Assembly (NCBI GenBank): GCA_000316135.1
Contig: JH994096.1
Span: 1 to 18,932, forward strand
DNA length: 18,932 nucleotides
Direction of reading: 5' to 3'
Source of the DNA: Trachipleistophora hominis
Taxonomy: Eukaryota; Microsporidia; Pleistophoridae
Both the position numbers and the translations under genes were made by a program. Shown piece after piece: positions 1 through 9,000 of the stretch. Under the pieces are notes generated by a model. It worked only from the letters and a program-made list of their open reading frames with translations, had not been told where the DNA came from and did no database searches. Position 1 is the stretch's first letter, and every line of letters starts with the position of its first letter.

Positions 1-2475
1 ATGTGTTTTTATGAAATTCCCGTGTCACGAAACTCACTCAGCAGTCATTTATGATCGATGATTAAATTTAGAATAGTTAGAGAAATTTAAGCCCAACTCA
101 CACTAATTTAAACCTTCCGTTTTATAAACGGAATAGCGCAGTTAGTATTTTATAAAAATTTAATAATATAGCATATAAATCTTTACAAATAATAAAGGAC
201 AAATGTAGGTTTTAGATTGAAAAAAGAATGCAAACTTTCATTTGATTTTAGTGAACAAGCAATATATAAGGCTTCAACTGGTAGATTGAATTTTAAAAAA
301 CGGCTATGGATGGCAAACGTTATTAATATAACACAAACAGCTGCTAATTTTATTCATGAAACACTTGTTTTTGATTAAACAATTTTTCGATAGTATTTTA
401 AATATACAATGCTCTAAAACATACTTGTAATATCGAAACGCTTTATAATTATTTGGATCAATATATTTATTTTATACTGATATTTTTGACATAACTTCTG
501 TTTTTCTCATGATATTTTCGCTCAGTAGGACGATTTTTTTATCCAAATTCTGAACTCTTTTTCAAACACAAAAGTATTTTTAACAAGCGCGTCAGTAAAG
601 GAGATGTTATAGTCGTCATACGAAGGGGATTAATTAATGTTGATGGGAATCGATCACTGTTATAGCAATGAACAGTTCATGTTATTAGTATCGCCTCACA
701 AAAATATTACAAAATTTTCAAAACGTTAAAATTGATTGCCAAGTTATCATTTATCTATAGATGAAAGTATAGAAAAGCGATAGAGTAGCTAAATTTTATG
801 TAAAAGTCTTGTATAATTACAAAATATTCTATTATTAATTCTAAAAAGGTAAAATAACATGTGATTAGACAATGTAATAGTAAGATAAGCTTTATAACAT
901 TACTAAGAATTTTATTTAATAAATTTTTTTGAAAGTTTGATTCAATATACAATATTAAATAAATACTGTCATTTTATGATTAAAATAAACCAACCTAGGA
1001 ATATAAATTGCTTTAAAATAGTTAGTTTAGTATTATTAGAGGTAGTATTGTTCAGTGCTTTTGTGCTAATTGGTTATACGAATGAAAATATTGATCTTGT
1101 CTTTAAATAAACTTTACAAATGCCTAAAACACTAATTTGTTTTGTTTATCATATTGCAAAAGTTCGATGAATCAGGCATGTTACTTATATAGTGAGCGAA
1201 TAAATTTATGATTAGGATAATAAAAGTCTCTAAATTGCGATAAGGTGCCAAAACTGCGGTTTCACAGAAGTAAGATTTAAGGTATTTACCACGGGTTGAA
1301 TGTAAAGCTGATGAGCTATCGTGAGTGTATTAAATTGTCATTATATAGTTTTTCATCCGTTGTCTGTCGTAGGATTGGTCTTTGAATGCAGCTGTAAATG
1401 CAGTATATGTACTATGCTCATCTTTTAAACTCTCTTTCTGAGTGAGAACTACGAAGTCCTTGCAGTGCTAATCTCAATAGAGTTGCTTATACACATAAAC
1501 GTACGTATCTCTCTAGTTAGTCCATGTGCAATTTTCTTTAATCATCCCATAATGATGACATATCCGATATTTAATATTCATAAAACAGTAAATTTAAAAG
1601 TAATAAGTTGCAAAAACTAATATGTTTCTCTAAATATTTCGTTCTGCAATCTTAAATAGAATATAAGCTCCGTAATTATTTTACATATATTAGAAGAATT
1701 TGGTTAATAACTTTATCCAGCCTACATTAATAGTAAAACTAGTAATTAGAAGTTGTTTACTAAAGTATGCTTAAAAATGTAAATTGTAGAGAATTTATTG
1801 GGTAAAGTTTATGGTAATTTACAAAAAAAATAAATTTAATCTACAGGCAATAAAATTTATTGATAGTTCATAAACTAAAATTATGTATTTAGTATTCTTA
1901 TAAATGCTAAGTATTGCATTTGGCAAGTATTTTGTGTAAACTACGATTGAAATTGTCTAAAGATTTATTTTAATTTTACAAATTTATATCAACACAATTC
2001 ATCAATATTTTGGATGAAAATTCGAACGATATGTAATGTGTTTGATACATAATTTTAATTATCTCTTATTTTTTCATTTACACACCAATCTTTCTAAAGA
2101 TTTTAATATAATCTCTTATAAATAACTAATATGCAAAAACTGCTACCTCGAATGAAACTTAGCGTTTCATCGCTCCTTTAATTTTTAAATATTACAGTAT
2201 TAAACCATTATGCCTTTAATAAATGATATACACAATTTAGTTAAATGTGTTTGCAATTTAAATGTATTAAAATATATGAGATTAAAATAAATTGCTCTTA
2301 TCTTTCTAAATTGCTTTTAATCTTTTACTTGAAATTTTAATTTTGATATTTTACTCATATGAAGCACTTTCGTAAACTGCTAATAATAAAAGATGCTTGA
2401 CTGATTTCGGCTAATTACTTATATATTTAGCTAATTTATCTCTTTCGTCATTTTTTCTTATAAAATTGTGTTTAA
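1..2475. other. Long AT-rich intergenic spacer
   Basis: No supportable gene lies in this 2.5 kb stretch. Open frames are short, lack good ATG starts, and encode low-complexity AT-driven residues; a 65-codon frame at 755-952 (-) is of this kind. Visible structure is limited to a 7-bp hairpin at 2152-2170, a hairpin CCGTTT/AAACGG at 117-131, and two short sequences (121-139 and 846-862) that recur in the spacer at 10589-12118. No tRNA-like B box with a matching cloverleaf was found. It is probably upstream regulatory or decayed DNA. Confidence 0.7.
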
Positions 2476-3489
2476 ATGCGCAATACAAACAATAACACTA
2501 TGAGTAATATTTTATATATATTTATTTCCGAGCTTTTTTCGCTTATACAAACGCAGCTGATAACGAATCAGAGTAATGTTTGGGTACCTACTTCAAATGA
2601 TAGTTTGGAAGAGGCTTATCACGTCGACACAGAATTATCATCGCAACTTCAAGAGCTTCCTGGTCCACAAGTTATCGTTCTACTTACAAATGAGTTGCTT
2701 AACGAGTATTTAGCCGATCATGAGGTGAATTACACGTTAGAAAGCTTAGGTATCACACTATACTCAGTTGTTGAGACAAGAAAAGAAATTCATACTGTTT
2801 TTAAGACACAGCTAGACACTATAAACTCTAAATTTGAATTCTTGTATACCAATCTTCCAATTTACCATTTTAACGAATCTGAAACGATGGCAGCGCTGCG
2901 TTTAGGGTGTTTTTTCCATGTTCTCAGCGAAAAAGTTGGAAATGTCGATTTCAAGAAATCTCATAATTGGTTCGTCAGGCATTTTCTCGATTTTCTGTGC
3001 ATGTTAATTAACAAAATGCAACCTATTTGTCTAACGTTTAAGAACATGTCAAATTTTCAAAGCCTGGATGTGTTTGAAACTAACGTAAAAATATTAATAC
3101 AGGCATGCCGAATATCTCTCGATCTTGTAGAGGAACACTATGACTTTAACCACCAGTCAGGATTAAACTTAGTAATGCTTGTGGGAATTACAAACTCCCT
3201 AGAGACAATCTCTGGGTATATTATCAATGAGTACCTTCGTTTCGATAACATCATTACATGTCTAAATATAATGGAAATGGTGAATAAATTCAAACAAGCG
3301 TTGATTTTATTACTTAATCTTGTGCTTACAAGTGTTCAAACAGAATTTTGGTTATTAATACTGGATGAGCCGTGTGAATGCGGTTTCTATGATGAAAAAT
3401 GTCGTTCCTTTGCCAAAAATGATGGTCCTATTTATTGCACCATGTGCCTGGGTATGTTCATAACCGAAACATATTCTTTGGACAGATGA
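2476..3489 (+). CDS. Orphan 337-aa protein with C-terminal Cys cluster
   Basis: The family is not recognised. The protein is mostly predicted helical with hydrophobic stretches (about residues 140-180, 230-250 and 275-297), but none is a clean membrane span and there is no clear signal peptide. A C-terminal cluster C300-x-C302-x6-C309 followed by C321-x2-C324 could bind one zinc ion; this is inference. The frame is open for 337 codons in AT-rich DNA, which makes it very unlikely to be chance. The first ATG sits in TTTAAATG, and Met9 is an alternative start. Unlike most neighbours it has no CCC motif next to the ATG. Its codon use is noticeably more AT-rich than the RhoGAP or GlnRS genes, which fits a fast-evolving lineage-specific gene. 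It stands alone, with spacers of about 2.5 kb and 1.5 kb on either side. Confidence 0.75.
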   Translation: MRNTNNNTMSNILYIFISELFSLIQTQLITNQSNVWVPTSNDSLEEAYHVDTELSSQLQELPGPQVIVLLTNELLNEYLADHEVNYTLESLGITLYSVVETRKEIHTVFKTQLDTINSKFEFLYTNLPIYHFNESETMAALRLGCFFHVLSEKVGNVDFKKSHNWFVRHFLDFLCMLINKMQPICLTFKNMSNFQSLDVFETNVKILIQACRISLDLVEEHYDFNHQSGLNLVMLVGITNSLETISGYIINEYLRFDNIITCLNIMEMVNKFKQALILLLNLVLTSVQTEFWLLILDEPCECGFYDEKCRSFAKNDGPIYCTMCLGMFITETYSLDR

Positions 3490-3817
3490 TGATTAAGCCA
3501 TTAAAACCCTATTTCGTTAATTTAGGCTTGTTGCCTGATATATTTTGTCAGGTTCGGTGACATACTTGTAACTTTCTTTATGTTTCTGTTTTGCCTACAA
3601 CACAGAATGTCTTAGCCTGGCGATCGAGATAAAATAACAGAATAATTAAAGAAAACGATTTTAATTATTTTTCCGTTACTCTTTCGAATAACAGCTCAAG
3701 ACCAGGTCTTTATATTGTTTTAGTTGTTTACGGTGTAATTGTACGTGAACATATCGTATTACAATTAACAGGATAAATCATGTTGTTTTACGCATACGAT
3801 GGTTATTCATTAATTAA

Positions 3818-3845
3818 CTCAAATATTAGAACAACAATATTTGAG
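3818..3845. repeat. Perfect 10-bp inverted repeat
   Basis: CTCAAATATT (3818-3827) and AATATTTGAG (3836-3845) are exact reverse complements separated by an 8-nt loop. It lies about 330 bp past the stop of the orphan gene and 1.2 kb before RhoGAP, so it has no obvious regulatory position. It could be a palindromic protein-binding site or a relic of a small element. The pairing is seen directly; the function is unknown. Confidence 0.6.
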
Positions 3846-4329
3846 CGGTTATTATAGTAGAGATCAAAGATCAAGTCATGTAGTTAAACTATTCCTAACA
3901 TAATTAGCAGCATTAAAAATGCTATCAGGCCCAAAAAGCACATCAACGTAGTTATAAGTCAAAAATCTTTTTATTCTGAAAAAACAATTTATGAGCACGA
4001 AAAATAAATAAACCGCTAAAACGCGTAACGATTGCAAGTTTTACTATATTTTGCGTATTATAGGTACAAGAAATGTAGTATTGCTACACAGAAGTGAAAA
4101 TAACTGCTTACAATTTAATGTAATAGGAACAATAAATCCACCCAGTTTAACCTTTTTCGTTTAATACCAGCATCATAAGATTTCTCTCCACTAAATTCTT
4201 ATTTCTATCACGAGGTCATCAGAATAACACAGGAATTTCCCGGTTCATTAACATTTTACCTTTTTTTGAAGAAATACATTTAATTAATTATTCAGCATTC
4301 CACCTACACCTATTTAACATGCTCATACT

Positions 4330-4362
4330 GGTGCGTTAGCACCTAACATGACCTGTTCGGTC
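4330..4362. repeat. Two adjacent short hairpins
   Basis: GGTGC-GTTA-GCACC (4330-4343) is followed after six bases by GACC-TGTTC-GGTC (4350-4362). This GC-richer island within an AT-rich spacer could be part of a small structured RNA, but no flanking stem or box elements identify one. The next ~30 bases do not form a tRNA or snoRNA that I can recognise. Confidence 0.35.
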
Positions 4363-5018
4363 TTTGGTTCGTGGATTAACGTTTTACCATTTATTTTATT
4401 CCTTCAGCAGTCTTTAACACGAGAATGGTGTTAAAATTTTGCTTCGTATTGTTTAGGAAGACAATTTATTAATTGTAATCCTAAAAGGATGATAGTTTAA
4501 ATTATTGTAAAAAATAAATTGGTAAAACTTTTTTTGCTCTCATAATTTCTGCCCTAACCAATAAAACCAGGATTATTTCTCTGTTTAACTTAAAATATGT
4601 TTTTTTACACACTTCTCTACCACATACGCACTTTTACAATCTACTAGAATAAACCATGGTCACCGTTTTTCTGCTTCTCTTGTTAAAACAAATAATCTAA
4701 ACAGTAAATCTTTAATAGTTATAAACTGTAGAACCAAACAACAGCCATAAATACACTGCTCAGATCATTTATCTGTGTATAATACTTGTATCTTATCATA
4801 CCTGTTTTACGAGTATAAATTTATCTCTACGTCCCGTAATTTTCTACATAAAACACTCACCATGGGCCAAGGTATGAAAATAAGAAACAAAATATTCCTT
4901 TTAAGGGAAAAACAACAAACAAAATCAAAAAAATGATACCACAGCATGAAGCACACGCATTTATCCGTCACAAGAGCAAATTAAATTAAAAGTATTTATT
5001 ACGCAATAATTTACCCAT

Positions 5019-5024
5019 CCCATG
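5019..5024 (+). promoter_or_regulatory. CCC-ATG start motif of RhoGAP
   Basis: CCC lies at -3 to -1 of the ATG at 5022, with a TATTTATT element at 4993-5000. CCC motifs close to the start codon are an established feature of microsporidian genes, and this one supports the chosen start. Confidence 0.6.
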
Positions 5025-7199
5025 AAACAGGTGATTCAATGCAAGCGAAAGAAGTTCGGACTGGTAGTCGAAGAAAAGTTGCTCAGCGTGAGCGAGCGCA
5101 TAAAGCAGTTCAACAAGTTAGAAATGGAGAAGAACGATCCCAAGGTGTACCTGGAGAGAAGACGGTCTGTGCTAGGCAAGTACGTGGTGTACGAGCCGGA
5201 CAACAATGCCGGACGAGTGCTCGATGATGAGTGTGAGTGTTCGTTCTGCCTGAAGGACCTTTACTACCACTTCTGCAAGAACTTCAACAGACACTACGAC
5301 AACTGCCAGAACATCGGCAGCATCATGTTCTGCGAGTGCTACCTGATAAAACTAAAGAAACAGCATAAACTGGAGCAGCGCATCATCGAGAAGGTAATTG
5401 AGGAGTCGGAGGCTCCGCCAGAAAAAGAAACGATCGAAATTGAGAGCAACGAGCAGGACCAGTACATCAACGATGCGATAAAGAATGACATGAGCACGGA
5501 CGGTCCTGAAAACGCGAAGAATGTTGATTTCGGGGTCCTTGAGGAAAAGTTGGTCAGACAGACACAAAACAACGGGTACGAGCAGTTCATGCGCTTGAAG
5601 GTGGCACAGGAATGCCGTGGCAGCTGTTGTACTGAGTGCGATGCGCTCAGAGCAGAGCTTGGACACAAGCACTTTCCAATCTGTGATAAGTGTTTTGAGC
5701 CGATCGTAAAGAGCGGTGAGAAGAGCCTCTGTTTCTGTGATGGTACGTTTGTTAAGCACAACAAGTCTGCGAATGAAAGCATGAAGAGCTTTCTGGACGA
5801 TCTGAAGGTAAAATTGCGGATTAAGAACGCGGAGAGGCATAAGGAGAATAACGAGACGGAAGAAGAAACGGCTGGTGAAGGAGAGAGCGATTTTATTGAG
5901 GAGAAGAAAATAGACGACGTGTTAAATGAGAAGGATGAGGTGCAGTTAGCTGAGACGTTAAGGGATGATGGCATCGTGTCAATCAGAGAATCAGGAGAAG
6001 ATGCTGCGTTGAGAAAAGAATTAGAAGACAGGGATTTGATAAATGAAGAGAATGACGTCGTGCAGATCGATGAACCAGGAGAAAATGCTGAACAGACTAA
6101 AGATTCGGGGGAGAATGACGTCGTGCAGATTGATGAATCAGGAGAGGATGCTGGACAGACTAACGAATCAGGAAAGGATGCCGAAATTACCAGTGAAACG
6201 CAAAACGCTGTGGATGAAGAACGCAATACACAAAACGAATTGAACGCATCAACCACTGAAAGGACCGGAGGCTCTGAAAATGAAGAGAGCAACGAAGAAA
6301 AGACCGAACGGTCCGTGATCGTAGATTCATCTGTGCACGCTTCGGCAATGAGCGTGTGCTCTGCAAAGAACTGTGTGGTCCGCAGCTCGGCATACGCAAA
6401 GTACAACGATCTAAGCTACGAGGAGCAGTACTGGCTCGCGGTGTACTGCGTGCGTAAAATTGTGAAGATTCTGCCGGCCAAGAAACGCCGAGTCCTGAAC
6501 AACCTCAGGAAGATCGAAACGTTCCTGCTTGGCGAGAAGTTCAGCTACTTCTCCAAGGAACACGTGCATCCTTTCATGTTTGAGGTGCTCGCGTATTTCC
6601 GGGAGCACGGCGTGCGCGTGCAGGGGCTCTTCAGACTGCCCGGCAAGCTCTCCATATACAACAAAATGCTGCAGGACCTGAGAGAGGGACGAAGAATAGT
6701 CTTGAAGGACTACAACATCAGGGATGTTGCATCGTTCTTCAAGGCGTACATTCGGGAGGACCTGAACGGCATCATCGTGCCGTCCATCATAGAAACGATC
6801 TACGAGTGCTTTACCTCCGACTCCTACAAAATAAAAGACGAGGTATCGCAGTATCTGCCGTTTGTTTTCCTGGGAGACAGGCGCGAACTGCTCATGCAGA
6901 TACTCGGCCTGTACAAGCTGCTCGCAGCAAACAAAGACACAACAAACATGAACATTACCAACCTGGCCATATGCTCAGCACCCTCGTTCTTTCCAAAGCA
7001 GGTCATCACAGATTATCAGGTCGTTGTAAAGCAGATCCAAGTGATAGAGAACCTTTTTGGCCTGGACTACAAGCACGTGCCCATTAAGTTCATCCAGCGG
7101 AGCAAAGAATTCTCAAGAGAAGTTGAAATTACCGAATCAGATGAGTATGATTACGGATTTTCTGTGCTCAGTGCACATGAGACTGAAATATCATCGTGA
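5022..7199 (+). CDS. RhoGAP protein with two Cys-rich clusters
   Basis: This is a 725-aa GTPase-activating protein for Rho-family GTPases. The catalytic domain covers about residues 512-690. It shows the arginine-finger motif GLFRLPG (R538), the helix FFKAYIRED (K574, R578), and the NMNITNLAICSAPSFF block (about 642-657) that matches the conserved NLAxxFxPxL signature. Such domains stimulate GTP hydrolysis on Rho/Rac/Cdc42 and so affect actin and polarity. The N-terminal half is unlike known RhoGAPs: a cysteine cluster at C71, C73, C76, C85, C95, C104 and C106, and a second at C198, C202, C203, C206, C221, C224, C237 and C239, both probably zinc-binding. Between these and the GAP domain lies a strongly acidic, low-complexity linker (about 275-430) with a 21-aa tandem duplication at 343-384. 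The start is backed by CCC directly before the ATG. The short C-terminal tail is acidic. The GAP assignment is firm; the target GTPase and the role of the Cys clusters are unknown. Confidence 0.9.
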   Translation: MKQVIQCKRKKFGLVVEEKLLSVSERIKQFNKLEMEKNDPKVYLERRRSVLGKYVVYEPDNNAGRVLDDECECSFCLKDLYYHFCKNFNRHYDNCQNIGSIMFCECYLIKLKKQHKLEQRIIEKVIEESEAPPEKETIEIESNEQDQYINDAIKNDMSTDGPENAKNVDFGVLEEKLVRQTQNNGYEQFMRLKVAQECRGSCCTECDALRAELGHKHFPICDKCFEPIVKSGEKSLCFCDGTFVKHNKSANESMKSFLDDLKVKLRIKNAERHKENNETEEETAGEGESDFIEEKKIDDVLNEKDEVQLAETLRDDGIVSIRESGEDAALRKELEDRDLINEENDVVQIDEPGENAEQTKDSGENDVVQIDESGEDAGQTNESGKDAEITSETQNAVDEERNTQNELNASTTERTGGSENEESNEEKTERSVIVDSSVHASAMSVCSAKNCVVRSSAYAKYNDLSYEEQYWLAVYCVRKIVKILPAKKRRVLNNLRKIETFLLGEKFSYFSKEHVHPFMFEVLAYFREHGVRVQGLFRLPGKLSIYNKMLQDLREGRRIVLKDYNIRDVASFFKAYIREDLNGIIVPSIIETIYECFTSDSYKIKDEVSQYLPFVFLGDRRELLMQILGLYKLLAANKDTTNMNITNLAICSAPSFFPKQVITDYQVVVKQIQVIENLFGLDYKHVPIKFIQRSKEFSREVEITESDEYDYGFSVLSAHETEISS
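6048..6173 (+). repeat. 63-bp tandem duplication in RhoGAP linker
   Basis: Two in-frame 63-bp copies (6048-6110 and 6111-6173) each begin with GAGAATGACGTCGTGCAGAT and encode 21 residues starting ENDVVQIDE. A partial third copy (about GKDAE) follows and a related ESGEDAA segment precedes. The copies differ at several bases, so the duplication is not brand new. It lengthens the acidic linker between the cysteine clusters and the GAP domain. Confidence 0.85.
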
Positions 7200-7659
7200 A
7201 GGGCCGTGCGTGTAATACAGCAGGTTTAGAGGGATTGGGGAGTACGGCGGTGATTGATGAATTAAAATACGTTTAGGTGTAGTTTTTGTGCATGAACGGT
7301 TCTGTAGGGCTGTGCTTGCAGTGTTATGCATGTCAGAATGGTTCTGCGGCTGCACTCAGGCAGTGTGATGTTAACGATCCCACGGCAGCGTTCATGCAGT
7401 GTTATGCACATCAAATGATCTGACAACTGTGCTCATGCAGTGTGATGCTTAACGATCCCACAGGATGACCCTTTCCGACGAGTGGTCCGGCGTGTTCATC
7501 AGCAGAGGTAAATTCACCGCGTATACGTCCGTAACAAGGCCCTGGTGCTCAACCATTTATAACGCTACGCGAGGAATCGCCGTCTTACGTCTCAATACGA
7601 TCATTTCTACGTATCACAGCCCTAACGGGCAAATACCCCATTTCCTAAATCACATCCTT
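7200..7659. other. GC-richer convergent spacer
   Basis: This 460-bp region lies between the 3' ends of RhoGAP (+) and Sec13 (-). Unlike all other spacers here it is close to coding-like GC content. Its first half carries a degenerate tandem repeat (7288-7463). Its second half (7465-7659) is non-repetitive and open on the plus strand from an ATG at 7465 into the antisense of Sec13, which looks fortuitous. On the minus strand it directly follows the Sec13 stop. I cannot assign it to an RNA family. It may be untranslated RNA of both genes or former coding DNA. Confidence 0.55.
7288..7463. repeat. Degenerate tandem repeat, ~77-bp unit
   Basis: The core GCAGTGTKATG recurs at 7318, 7360, 7396 and 7437, giving spacings of 42, 36 and 41 bp. 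The first and third cores are followed by TTATGCA-type sequence; the second and fourth are followed by TTAACGATCCCAC. The real unit is therefore about 77-78 bp, present twice, and each unit is itself built of two related halves. A third, weaker half-copy starts at 7288 (GTGCATGAACGGTTCTG). No transposon ends are seen. Confidence 0.75.
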
Positions 7660-8460
7660 TTAATTAACGATCTCTTCAACCTCAGTCTCCGTAAAATTGC
7701 CGTTCTCATCGGGCACAAAGGCCTTAAAACTATTCTTTCCGTATCCAACCGTAAGAACAAACCCCGTCTTACTAAAGCACAGCTCATAGCACTCCTCTCC
7801 AATTTCTATTCTCTGCTTCTTAAAGCCGCCGCTCTCCTTCGTATAAATAATCACGCTCTTATCATCCGAACAGCTTGCAAAGCAGAACACGCCAAACTTG
7901 TTGGACGGACACACCGCAACATCGTTCACTCTGTTCTCGTGATCTGCGAATGTTTCAACTAGCCTGCTATCAGCGTACAGGTTCACCTTAAAGTCCATTC
8001 CACCACTTACCAAGTGCTCATCGTTACACGAAAGGCATGTAACGCCGTACTCGTTCGATGCAATTTCTGTTGCCCCGTACTCCGTGTCGGTGAGCTTGTA
8101 CGCCCTTATCTTGCCGTCTGCACAGCCGCAAAACACGGTAACATCCCGGCCGAGCCGTGCTGTTAACGAAGTGATTGCGCCCTCGAATACCTTGATGCGC
8201 TGTTTAAGCGCGTATTTCTTGTTGTCCAGTGTCCATAAGAACAGGTTGCCTGCAAAATCTGCGGATGCGATCATGTCACTCCCGCCCACGAAAATAGCCT
8301 TTACTACCTCCGATTCATGGCCCGCCAGTTCGTACTGCAGTCGTAAGTTGCTGTCTTTCAGTGTGAAAACGCGCAGTTTCTTGTCCATGCTGCTCGTCAC
8401 CGCTAGGTCCTCCGCACTGTTAATTGATATGCTGTTGATCGGGTGTGTGGACACTTCCAT
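7660..8460 (-). CDS. SEC13: Sec13 WD40 protein (COPII / nuclear pore)
   Basis: This is a 266-aa WD-repeat protein, slightly shorter than the ~300 aa usual for Sec13. Six blades can be traced at about residues 5-33, 45-77, 92-122, 137-163, 175-207 and 221-248, the open six-blade layout of Sec13. Sec13-like signatures include SSMDKKLRVF in blade 1, AGHESEVV in blade 2, CADGKIR in blade 3, GGMDFKVNLY in blade 4, ASCSDDKSVIIYT in blade 5, and a final blade ending in GKNSFKAFVPDENGNF, which parallels the GGDNKVTLWKE end of yeast and human Sec13. Sec13 pairs with Sec31 in the outer COPII coat and also with Nup145C in the Y-shaped nucleoporin complex. The start is backed by CCC at -3 to -1 (8461-8463). 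The stop TAA lies in TTAATTAA. Seh1 or another small WD40 protein is a less likely alternative. Confidence 0.85.
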   Translation of the reverse strand: MEVSTHPINSISINSAEDLAVTSSMDKKLRVFTLKDSNLRLQYELAGHESEVVKAIFVGGSDMIASADFAGNLFLWTLDNKKYALKQRIKVFEGAITSLTARLGRDVTVFCGCADGKIRAYKLTDTEYGATEIASNEYGVTCLSCNDEHLVSGGMDFKVNLYADSRLVETFADHENRVNDVAVCPSNKFGVFCFASCSDDKSVIIYTKESGGFKKQRIEIGEECYELCFSKTGFVLTVGYGKNSFKAFVPDENGNFTETEVEEIVN

Positions 8461-8485
8461 GGGTGATAAAATAGAAAAATATTTT
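8461..8485 (-). promoter_or_regulatory. Sec13 start-proximal CCC and AT-rich element
   Basis: Read on the minus strand, TTTTATCACCC runs directly into the ATG, with an A/T tract just upstream. It resembles the TTTTATACTCATCCC arrangement before the GlnRS start in this window, which suggests a shared core-promoter layout. Confidence 0.5.
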
Positions 8486-8522
8486 AATTGCCCGTTGGAC
8501 GGGTCTGGACGTAAAGTCTCCC

Positions 8523-8661
8523 TGGATAGAAGAGCTGTTATGAACGGCGAGGAGTAACTGACGTAGTAAACAAATTTAATATCTGTTATAAGACTCGTCT
8601 ATCATAAGAGGTCAATCTTTAATTAATATATAACATTAGTTAATGGATAGAAGAGCTGTTA
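8523..8661. repeat. 18-bp direct repeat pair
   Basis: TGGATAGAAGAGCTGTTA occurs at 8523-8540 and again, exactly, at 8644-8661, 121 bp apart. It lies upstream of Sec13. The flanking bases do not match, so the copies have sharp edges, as in a target-site-like or regulatory repeat. The second copy ends on the stop codon of the doubtful 113-codon ORF. Confidence 0.8.
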
Positions 8662-9000
8662 CCACCCGTTCACTCTAACAAAATATAAAACACGTGTACG
8701 TTTTTCATTAAAAGCGTCTTTACCTACACCTACCATGACAACACGCGCTCTTCTAATCTCCACGTTTTCTAAAAACGTTTTGTTGTTCTTCTCTATCGTC
8801 ATCAAAACGTAAAATACGTGACTGCATAGCACAGCGTATACCATGAAGAGTTTTCTTACTAAAAGTAGTTTATTATTAACTATGATGAGTATATTAACGA
8901 TTATATCATGATTACATGATAAACAAACCATAGAATAACGTTGTAGCACCTCTGCCGTCTGACCGATGTATTTAAACGATGCCATTTTGAAACGAACCAT
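8659..9000 (-). CDS. Doubtful small ORF, hydrophobic centre
   Basis: This is a 113-codon ATG-initiated frame upstream of Sec13 on the same strand. Residues about 32-48 and 51-68 are hydrophobic and could form one or two membrane segments; the C-terminal part is basic (EIRRARVV, NEKRTR). No family is recognised. There is no CCC motif or clear TATA element next to the start, and its stop falls in one copy of the 18-bp direct repeat. Length alone does not exclude chance in this spacer, so it is listed only as a candidate lineage-specific small membrane protein. Confidence 0.2.
   Translation of the reverse strand: MVRFKMASFKYIGQTAEVLQRYSMVCLSCNHDIIVNILIIVNNKLLLVRKLFMVYAVLCSHVFYVLMTIEKNNKTFLENVEIRRARVVMVGVGKDAFNEKRTRVLYFVRVNGW

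Larger units (their letters stand above)
3490..5021. other. AT-rich spacer with hairpins
   Basis: No gene is seen in this 1.5 kb between two plus-strand genes. It contains a perfect 10-bp hairpin (3818-3845) and a pair of adjacent small hairpins (4330-4343 and 4350-4362), and an 8-bp inverted repeat TAATTGTA/TACAATTA near 3735-3775. The downstream end holds the RhoGAP promoter, with an AT-rich TATTTATT element at 4993-5000 and CCC directly before the ATG. Confidence 0.65.

Noticed and set aside
500..650. About 50 open codons without an ATG
   Set aside because: A run of this length is expected somewhere in several kilobases of six-frame spacer, and no family is recognised.
1041..1060. U2 snRNA-like GGTAGTATTGTTCAGTG
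   Set aside because: Only a short partial match to the U2 branch-recognition region; no flanking U2 stem or Sm site was seen.
1141..1160. tRNA B-box-like strings (here and near 2020, 4365 and 16755)
   Set aside because: Each has only a partial GTTCGA core, with no acceptor stem, anticodon arm or A box at the right distance.
1250..1312. Zinc-ribbon-like residues (RCQNCGFTEVRFKVF) in the first spacer
   Set aside because: Only about 20 codons between stops, with one CxxC pair and no second pair; most likely chance.
5339..6406. 355-codon serine-rich frame antisense to RhoGAP
   Set aside because: It mirrors the Glu/Asp/Lys-rich codons of the sense strand, which rarely give stops in that antisense frame. 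The sense frame has a clear domain and start motif.
7473..7500. 5S rRNA-like string on the minus strand (GAACACGCCGG...CTCGTC)
   Set aside because: Resembles the central 5S core by eye, but the second GATC..GGAAG block, the later GGATGGGAGACC region and pairing ends are absent.
7465..7962. 165-codon plus-strand frame
   Set aside because: Its larger part is antisense to Sec13, no family fits, and its start lies next to the tandem repeat. It was kept only as part of the GC-rich spacer description.
8084..8557. 157-codon plus-strand frame
   Set aside because: Mostly antisense to Sec13 and without a recognisable domain or start motif.
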